A DNA stretch of 64,000 nucleotides from JAXMHB01 sp046346965 (GTDB lineage: Bacteria; Pseudomonadota; Gammaproteobacteria; Xanthomonadales; SZUA-5): contig JAXMHB010000002.1 in assembly GCA_046346965.1 (NCBI GenBank), positions 1-64,000 of the forward strand, given 5' to 3'. Position 1 is the first letter of the stretch. Each line of letters opens with the position of its first letter. Positions 58,612 to 64,000 of the stretch are shown piece after piece. Both the position numbers and the translations under genes were made by a program. The notes under the pieces were generated by a model. That model worked only from the letters and a program-made list of their open reading frames with translations, was not told where the DNA came from and did no database searches.

Positions 58612-60537
58612 TTACTCGGAGGCCTGCACGGTGATCGTGAAGTCCTTCTCGCGGAAGTTCACGTCGCCGTTCGGGCCGCCATTGCTGCCGTTGTCCTGCA
58701 CGCGCACGCGCACGACGGCCGCGCCGGCACTGCCGTTCAGCTGGAAGGACAGGATGTTCTGCTGCGAGTCGTAGGTGGGTTCGCCGCCCGAGGCGAACAG
58801 GCCGGCGCCCGACTGCAGCGTGACGTTGGCCACCGACACCGTCTGACTGGCTTCATCGCTGCCACCACCCGGCGTCAGCGCGGTGACGAAGTTGCCGACC
58901 ACTTTCAAGCCAGCGGTGCCATACGTGGCGTTCGCGGCCAGCGTGAAATCGGGCGCATCGTTGACCGCAGTCGCGGTGTAACTGAAGGTGTCCGTGGCGC
59001 TGGTCGAGCCATCGCTGACGGTGACGGTCACGGTGACATTGCCGTTGGCATTGGGCTTGGGCGAGAGCACCAGCGTGAAGTTCGGCTCGCTGCCGGTAAA
59101 GGCGCAGCGGCTGTTGTCGATCAGATTGCTGTTGGTGCTGCTGCAGCTCAGCGAGGCGGTGGTCAGCACGCTGTCGCTGTCGCTGGCGGTAAAGGCAATG
59201 CTGCCGGTGGCGACGTCTTCCAGCGTGGTCTGATCGCCGATGTCCGAGATCGTCGGCGCGGCGCTGGTGGCGGTGCCGGTCAGCGTGACGCTGAAGCTCG
59301 GCAGGCCGGGCGCGTTGGAGGTGTTGCAGGTCAGCGTGGCGTTGCGCGTGCCGATGGCCGAGGCGACCATGCGCACCGGCAGATTCAGCGTGGCGCCGGG
59401 CGACACACCGGTCGGGAAGGTCGGTGCCGGGCTGAGCTGGAAGTCCGCGGCGGCCGCGCCGGTGAAGCTGCAGCTGTCCAGACTGACGATGCCGACATTG
59501 CCCGGCGGCGCAATGATCGAGACGTTCTGCGTCGCCGTCGGCACGCCGAGGAAGCCGTTGAAGCTCAGCGAGCTCGGGTTGACGCTGTAAGTGGTGGTCT
59601 GCACCGTGCCATTCAACGCCGCCTGGTTGTTGGCCAGCGTGCTCTCGCTCGCGGTCGGTTCGGCAAAAGCCGCGGCACTGACCGAGAACTGGGTGCCGTT
59701 GCTGGCGCCGGCGCTCATCTGCCGCGACACCGCGATGCTGATATTGGTGCCCACCGGCAGCGAGACCGCGTTCAGCGCGATGTTGCCGCTGCCGTTCGGC
59801 GTGCCGCAGCTGGCTGCGCCGCTGGCGGTGCAGGTCCAGGTGCCGTTTGCCAACGGGGCCGGGAAGCCGCCCGAGGCCTTCGGGAACCAGTCGCGCACGC
59901 GCACATTGCTGAGCGCCACCGAGCCGGCATTGCTGACGGTGATAGTGTAGTTGTAGTTGGCGTTGGGGGCCACGGTGGCCGGCCCGGTCATGCTGACGGC
60001 CAGATTCTCCGGATTGGTGCCCTTGCCGGCGATCGCCGAGGCCACCGTCTCGTAGCCATTGGCGAACAGCGTGTCGACCACCAGACCACCGGCGCTACCC
60101 TGCACGCAGGAGGCGTTGGCCGCCGGCAGCATGGTGCAACAGGCCAGTTGCGCATCCGAAGTGATCTTGAACAGCGACGCTGCAGTGCCGTTGGTGAAGT
60201 AGTCGTAGCTGCTGATGCCGCCGAACATCAGTCCGCTGGTGTCGCCATTCGGGTCGACGATCTGGATGCCGACCGGATTGACGCCCGCGTTCGGGGCGGG
60301 CTGAAAGTCTGCGCACAACACCGGCTGCGCCACCCGCAGATTGATGATGCGCCGGCCATTGGCGACGCTGCGGTTGGTGTACGTGATCGGCGTGCTGGTC
60401 ACCAGATCGATGCGGCCGGAATTGTTGATCGCCAGCCCGGTATTGCCGGCCTTGAGCGCGCGTTCTGCAGCGCCTGCGGGCGTCGCAGCAAGCAGGGCCG
60501 AGCCGACGGTGGCAAGCACAAACTGACGAATCTGCAT
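58612..60537 (-). CDS. Secreted DUF11/cadherin-like repeat protein
   Basis: 641 residues with a signal peptide (MQIRQFVLATVGSALLAATP, cleaved near AGA). After a unique N-terminal region containing LFANGYE near 180, there is a DUF11 domain (about 205-315, NYNYTITVSNAGSVALSNVRV), a choice-of-anchor D type Ig-like domain (about 320-420, SLSFNGFLGVPTATQNVSI) and a tandem-95/cadherin-like stretch (about 430-550, ISDIGDQTTLEDVATGSIAF, VSDGSTSATDTFSYTATAVN). No IPTL or NGFE tail at the true C-terminus. ATG 60537 precedes the signal peptide; AGAAG lies upstream. Probably surface-exposed. Confidence 0.75.
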   Translation of the reverse strand: MQIRQFVLATVGSALLAATPAGAAERALKAGNTGLAINNSGRIDLVTSTPITYTNRSVANGRRIINLRVAQPVLCADFQPAPNAGVNPVGIQIVDPNGDTSGLMFGGISSYDYFTNGTAASLFKITSDAQLACCTMLPAANASCVQGSAGGLVVDTLFANGYETVASAIAGKGTNPENLAVSMTGPATVAPNANYNYTITVSNAGSVALSNVRVRDWFPKASGGFPAPLANGTWTCTASGAASCGTPNGSGNIALNAVSLPVGTNISIAVSRQMSAGASNGTQFSVSAAAFAEPTASESTLANNQAALNGTVQTTTYSVNPSSLSFNGFLGVPTATQNVSIIAPPGNVGIVSLDSCSFTGAAAADFQLSPAPTFPTGVSPGATLNLPVRMVASAIGTRNATLTCNTSNAPGLPSFSVTLTGTATSAAPTISDIGDQTTLEDVATGSIAFTASDSDSVLTTASLSCSSTNSNLIDNSRCAFTGSEPNFTLVLSPKPNANGNVTVTVTVSDGSTSATDTFSYTATAVNDAPDFTLAANATYGTAGLKVVGNFVTALTPGGGSDEASQTVSVANVTLQSGAGLFASGGEPTYDSQQNILSFQLNGSAGAAVVRVRVQDNGSNGGPNGDVNFREKDFTITVQASE

Positions 60538-60674
60538 GATGAGCTTCTGAACCTCAAAGGGGGCGGGCGGGTCGGGGACAGCCAAGCTGACGCCCGGGCG
60601 GCGGCCAATCATTTGATTTTAGCCCGATTGTGTCATCCGCCGCCAAGCACAAACATGGCAGGAGCGGCTCTCAT

Positions 60675-61997
60675 TCAGCGCGTCGTATCAAAAACCGCGC
60701 GAAAACGTGGCGAAAAAGCCCGGGCGGACGGACTCAGGCCGGTTTGCAGCGCGCGCGCGGCGCGGATATCGGCGCGCACCGATTCGAGCTCGGCGCGCTG
60801 CATCTCGCCGCCTTGCACATACAGCTCATAGCGCGCCGCGGCGCGGATCAGAAGGGCATGCGCGTAGGCGCTGGGCGCCGCCTTCAGCGCGGCATCGCCT
60901 GCCCAGGCGGCGGCGCGCGCGTAGTCACCGCCGAAATAGGCGCTGAGCAGCGGTTGCAGCAGCGGGCGGATGCGGGCGGCCAGTTCCTGGCGCGCTTGCA
61001 GCGCACTTGCCGCGCGCACGGCGGCCTCCACCGCGAGGCGCGCGGCGCCCATTGCCGCCGGATCGCTGCCGGCCAGCGCGCGTTGGCCGCTCGCCAGCGC
61101 CTGACTCAGCGCCTGCGCCTCAGGCAAGCGGGTGTCGCCCAGGGCGGCCTGGGTGCTGCGGCCGCTGGCCAGCGTTTGCTCGAGCGCCGTGCGCGCACTG
61201 CTGACGCCCTCGCTGCGGGCACGCTGCGCGGCGCTGTTCAGTTCCTGCGCCAGCACGTCGGCGCGTTGCCGCAGCGTCTTTGCCTCGGCCTCACTGCGGG
61301 TCAGCGCGGCGGCGTCGGCGCGTGCGTTCGCGGCCGTCAACGCCTGTGTGGCGCTGCGCAGTGACTGGTTCAGGGTATCGATGCGCCCACCGAATGAACT
61401 GCGCAGCCCGGCCAGTGTCGGGTCGGCGAGGCTGCGGCTGGCCTGATTCACGGCGCCGCTGGCGGCAGCGAGCTCGGCTTGCACGGCGCGCACGCGCGCC
61501 GGGTCGAGCGGCTGGGCTTGCACGGGCGGGGCCGGCGGCGGCGTGCTCGTGGGCGGCTTGATGGAACTCGCAGGCGGTGTCGCGGCGGTGCTCGATGGCG
61601 GGGTGGCAGCCGGCGTCGATGGCGTCGCCGCGTCCAGCGCCAGCCGGCGCGTGCAGCGATCGATCATCATCTGCCGCGCCTGCGACTGCCGCGGCAGACC
61701 GGCGACGATGGCGCTGGCCTCGGGCGCATTCAGCCACTGTAGCGTGCCTTTGCAGTCGTTTTGATTGAACAGTGCCTGGCCCAGATAAAACTGCGGGATG
61801 TAGGGCGTGTAGACCATGCCGTACAGACGCATGCGCTCATTGGGCGTGGCTTCGCCGGCCAGCGCCTCGCGCATCAGCGTCTCGGCGCGTTTCCAGTCGC
61901 TGCGCTCGGCGGCGGCGACGCCTTCGCGATAGGCGGATTTGTAGTCCGCCCAGGCCAGCGCCGGCAGACACAGCGCGAGCGCCCACAGCCGCCTCAC
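60675..61997 (-). CDS. Exported TPR-like protein in a kinase operon
   Basis: 440 residues with a signal peptide (MRRLWALALCLPALAWA). The N-terminal part is TPR-like (YREGVAAAERSDWKRAETLM, YIPQFYLGQALFNQNDC) with paired cysteines, followed by a Pro/Thr-rich linker (about 125-165), an alanine-rich coiled region and a C-terminal helical repeat (SAYFGGDYARAAAWAGDAAL). Its start overlaps the stop of the kinase gene by four bases (ATGA), so it is co-translated with it and is likely a periplasmic partner or effector. Family not recognised. Confidence 0.7.
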   Translation of the reverse strand: MRRLWALALCLPALAWADYKSAYREGVAAAERSDWKRAETLMREALAGEATPNERMRLYGMVYTPYIPQFYLGQALFNQNDCKGTLQWLNAPEASAIVAGLPRQSQARQMMIDRCTRRLALDAATPSTPAATPPSSTAATPPASSIKPPTSTPPPAPPVQAQPLDPARVRAVQAELAAASGAVNQASRSLADPTLAGLRSSFGGRIDTLNQSLRSATQALTAANARADAAALTRSEAEAKTLRQRADVLAQELNSAAQRARSEGVSSARTALEQTLASGRSTQAALGDTRLPEAQALSQALASGQRALAGSDPAAMGAARLAVEAAVRAASALQARQELAARIRPLLQPLLSAYFGGDYARAAAWAGDAALKAAPSAYAHALLIRAAARYELYVQGGEMQRAELESVRADIRAARALQTGLSPSARAFSPRFRAVFDTTR

Positions 61998-64000
61998 CAG
62001 CCCACCTCGCGCAGATACTCGTCGGCGCCGTAGCCGCTGAAGCTGAGCTTGAGTTGCGCGATCTGGCCGCGCGTCACCTGCACCGACTGCTGACGGCGTT
62101 CGCCATTGGCCTGGCTCACCGTGACTCTGTAGCTGCCTTCGCTGAGCGTCAGTCGCAGCGGCGTGCTGGCATCGCCGGGCAGCGCCACGCGCTGGCCGCT
62201 GCCATCGACCACTTCCTGCACCGTCGCCCAGGGCGCCGCGCTGACGACCAGCTGCCCCTGTCGCGCAGCCTCGGCGGCGGCGCGCTGCTCGGCCAGGCGG
62301 CGCTCCCGCGCCTGGCCGATGGCCGCCTCGCGTGCGCTCAGCGCTGGCTGCGAGCCGAGGCCGCGCTGCGCCTGCGCGAGCAGCGCCAGCGCGCCGTCGA
62401 AATCCTCCTGCGCCGCGAGTTGCTGTGCGGCGCGATCCACTGCCGTGGCGACGTCTGCGCGCGCGGCGGCATGTTCGGCGCTGCCTTGGCCGGCGCTCTG
62501 CAGCGCGGTCAGATTGGCCAGCAGTTGGTCCAGGCTGGCTGCCGTGACGGGGGCCGACAACAACGCGCGATGCCGATCGATCAGTGCTGCCAGCTCGGCG
62601 CCGGCGGCTTCCTCCTCGACTCGCTGCTGCAGCGCCGTCACGGCGGCACTGGCGCGCACCGCGGCGAGCTCGCGCACATCCTTGCGCGCCCGCACCAGAT
62701 CGCCGGCCGCCAGCCGGTTCTCGATCTCGATGCGCGCGGCGGCCTCGGCCTTCGGCATCAGCGCCTGGAAGGCCGGGTCGCTGCCCAGGCTGCGCGCCAA
62801 CTCCACATACAGCGCGAGCACGCTCTCACCGCTGGCCGGCGCCGCGCCATCGACCAGTTGCTGCAGACGGTCGCGCTTTTGCTGCACCGCCTGCGCGCTC
62901 GCCAGCGACTGCGCCACGCTGGCGCGCTCGGCCTGCAGCGCGGTCAGTTCATCGACCTGCAGATCGTTCTGGAAGCGGTTGATCGACGCCAGCGCGGCAT
63001 CCGCCGCCTCCAGATTGCCCGCTGCCAGCGCATCGCGCACGCGCGCCACCGCCGCTTTGCGCAGCGCCTCAAAGGCCTGCGCGGTGTAGCTGGACTCGGT
63101 GCTGATCTTGCGCATGCGCCGCGCCGTATCGAGCGCGCTGGCACCTTTGGGCGCGAACAGATCGCCGCCCTGCAGGCGGGTGAAGAACTCGCTCTGCAAC
63201 GCATTCAGCGCCAGCAGCGTGGTTTCGTCCAGCGCTGCCGGCGCGCGCTTCTGCCAGGCCCACCAGCCGACGCCGCCGGCGGCCGCCACGGCGATCAACA
63301 CCGCCGCCACCGCCATCCAGATGCGCCGGCCGCCTTGGCGCGGAGCTGCCGGCCGCGGCTTGGCGGGCTTGGCAGGCGCGGCGCGCGACTTGCTGCGCTG
63401 ACCCTCCAGCGCGGCCTTGACATCGGCATCGCGCAGCGTGTCGAAGGAGAAGCCGAGATCGCGCAGTTGCTCCGACCACGGCGTGTCCGGGCTGAAGCGC
63501 AGCACGCGGCGCAGGCTGTCAGAGTTGACGAAGACATCGCGCAGCGCGTGAGTGAACGCCGCCATCGACTCGTAGCGGTCTTCGCGGCGCTTGGCCAGCA
63601 GGCGCTCGATGACCGGCTGCAGATCCTTGAGGTCCGGCGGCAGCTGCGGGATCGCCGCGGTCAGATGCTGCATGCACACGGCGATCGGCGTGTCGCCCTT
63701 GTACGGCGGCTGGCCGGTCAGCAGTTCGTAGAACATGACGCCGAGCGCGTACAGATCGGAGCGCCCGTCGACCTCGCCGCCGGACACCTGTTCCGGGCTC
63801 ATGTAGATCGGCGTGCCGACGATCATGTTCTCGGCGGTGATCCGCGTATGCGCGGCGGTCAGCTCGCGGGCGATGCCGAAATCGGTCAGCACCGGCACGC
63901 GGCCGCCGCGCAGCATCACATTGGCGGGCTTGAGGTCGCGATGGATGATGCCGAGCTTGTGCGCCTCTTCCAGTGCCGAGGCCACCTGGACCACCACCGC
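61994..64000 (-). CDS. Membrane Ser/Thr protein kinase, N-terminus beyond the window
   Basis: 668 residues are visible; the N-lobe is cut off by the window end. The C-lobe has the full Hanks set: HRDLKPANVML (catalytic loop), LTDFGIARE (metal Asp), GTPIYMSPEQVSGG (APE region), DGRSDLYALGVMFYELLTG. A basic, proline-rich juxtamembrane part follows, then one helix, IWMAVAAVLIAVAAAGGVGW, and a long Ala-rich coiled-coil periplasmic region ending in a PEGA-like beta domain (LRLTLSEGSYRVTVSQANGE). Topology: kinase inside, sensor outside. Co-translated with the exported TPR protein downstream. Confidence 0.9.
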   Translation of the reverse strand, partial: AVVVQVASALEEAHKLGIIHRDLKPANVMLRGGRVPVLTDFGIARELTAAHTRITAENMIVGTPIYMSPEQVSGGEVDGRSDLYALGVMFYELLTGQPPYKGDTPIAVCMQHLTAAIPQLPPDLKDLQPVIERLLAKRREDRYESMAAFTHALRDVFVNSDSLRRVLRFSPDTPWSEQLRDLGFSFDTLRDADVKAALEGQRSKSRAAPAKPAKPRPAAPRQGGRRIWMAVAAVLIAVAAAGGVGWWAWQKRAPAALDETTLLALNALQSEFFTRLQGGDLFAPKGASALDTARRMRKISTESSYTAQAFEALRKAAVARVRDALAAGNLEAADAALASINRFQNDLQVDELTALQAERASVAQSLASAQAVQQKRDRLQQLVDGAAPASGESVLALYVELARSLGSDPAFQALMPKAEAAARIEIENRLAAGDLVRARKDVRELAAVRASAAVTALQQRVEEEAAGAELAALIDRHRALLSAPVTAASLDQLLANLTALQSAGQGSAEHAAARADVATAVDRAAQQLAAQEDFDGALALLAQAQRGLGSQPALSAREAAIGQARERRLAEQRAAAEAARQGQLVVSAAPWATVQEVVDGSGQRVALPGDASTPLRLTLSEGSYRVTVSQANGERRQQSVQVTRGQIAQLKLSFSGYGADEYLREVGW

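Overview
The window comes from a GC-rich gammaproteobacterium, most likely in the Xanthomonadales/Lysobacterales (Rhodanobacteraceae or Lysobacteraceae type). This rests on gene content and order (ruvB-ybgC-tolQRAB-pal-cpoB, tatABC, hslVU, rep, ppc, hemH), on many secreted proteins with DUF11, IPTL-CTERM or a short terminal NGFE-like tag, and on abundant extragenic repeats. It is an inference by eye; no search was run. Most of the window is housekeeping chromosome. Two AT-richer stretches (1-200 and about 46150-48060) look acquired.

Layout: 1-171 is the start of a truncated membrane-protein gene. 452-1686 holds a GH19 chitinase-like lysozyme and a membrane protein. 1687-3096 has no gene: it holds a phase-locked 22-bp tandem array (1889-2483) and four tandem hairpin repeats (2691-3081). 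3097-7823 holds a secreted clan-A glycosidase-like protein and ppc. 8042-13798 holds a large DUF11/P-domain secreted protein, a small leader ORF with a strong terminator, and a TPR-sulfotransferase. 13806-18655 holds membrane proteins plus a two-gene unit of a trypsin-like protease with zinc ribbon and an unknown partner. 18628-21699 holds tatABC, a SYLF lipid-binding protein and an IPTL-CTERM protein. 22058-31549 holds hemH, an alpha/beta hydrolase, a BNR-repeat protein, bioH, a PQQ-type sugar dehydrogenase, a frameshifted GNAT gene and a beta-helix protein. 31603-42582 holds a VIT/VWA protein, queE and the ruvB-Tol-Pal cluster. 42752-46090 holds arginase, fbp, a SLOG-like protein and a spermidine-synthase-like protein. 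46159-48038 is an EcoRI-family restriction-modification pair. 48297-53054 holds a DJ-1/PfpI protein, a YadGH-type ABC exporter, a delta-60-repeat protein and a membrane protein. 53307-57662 holds hslV, an inserted four-helix-bundle gene, hslU and rep. 57663-58611 is a gene-free nest of repeats. 58612-64000 holds another DUF11 secreted protein and an operon of a TPR protein with a truncated Ser/Thr kinase.

The most interesting non-textbook structures are: (i) a four-helix-bundle (S23/IVS type) gene bounded by inverted polypurine tracts between hslV and hslU, leaving hslU without a Shine-Dalgarno, with a similar gene-less element between tolQ and tolR; (ii) two oppositely oriented hairpin elements at 57855-58049 that share a core while their stems differ yet stay paired; (iii) the 27-unit 22-bp array; (iv) a modular dispersed repeat carrying a heptamer VNTR; (v) an EcoRI-like nuclease paired with an alpha-class methyltransferase; (vi) a recurring C-terminal NGFE-like tag on secreted proteins.
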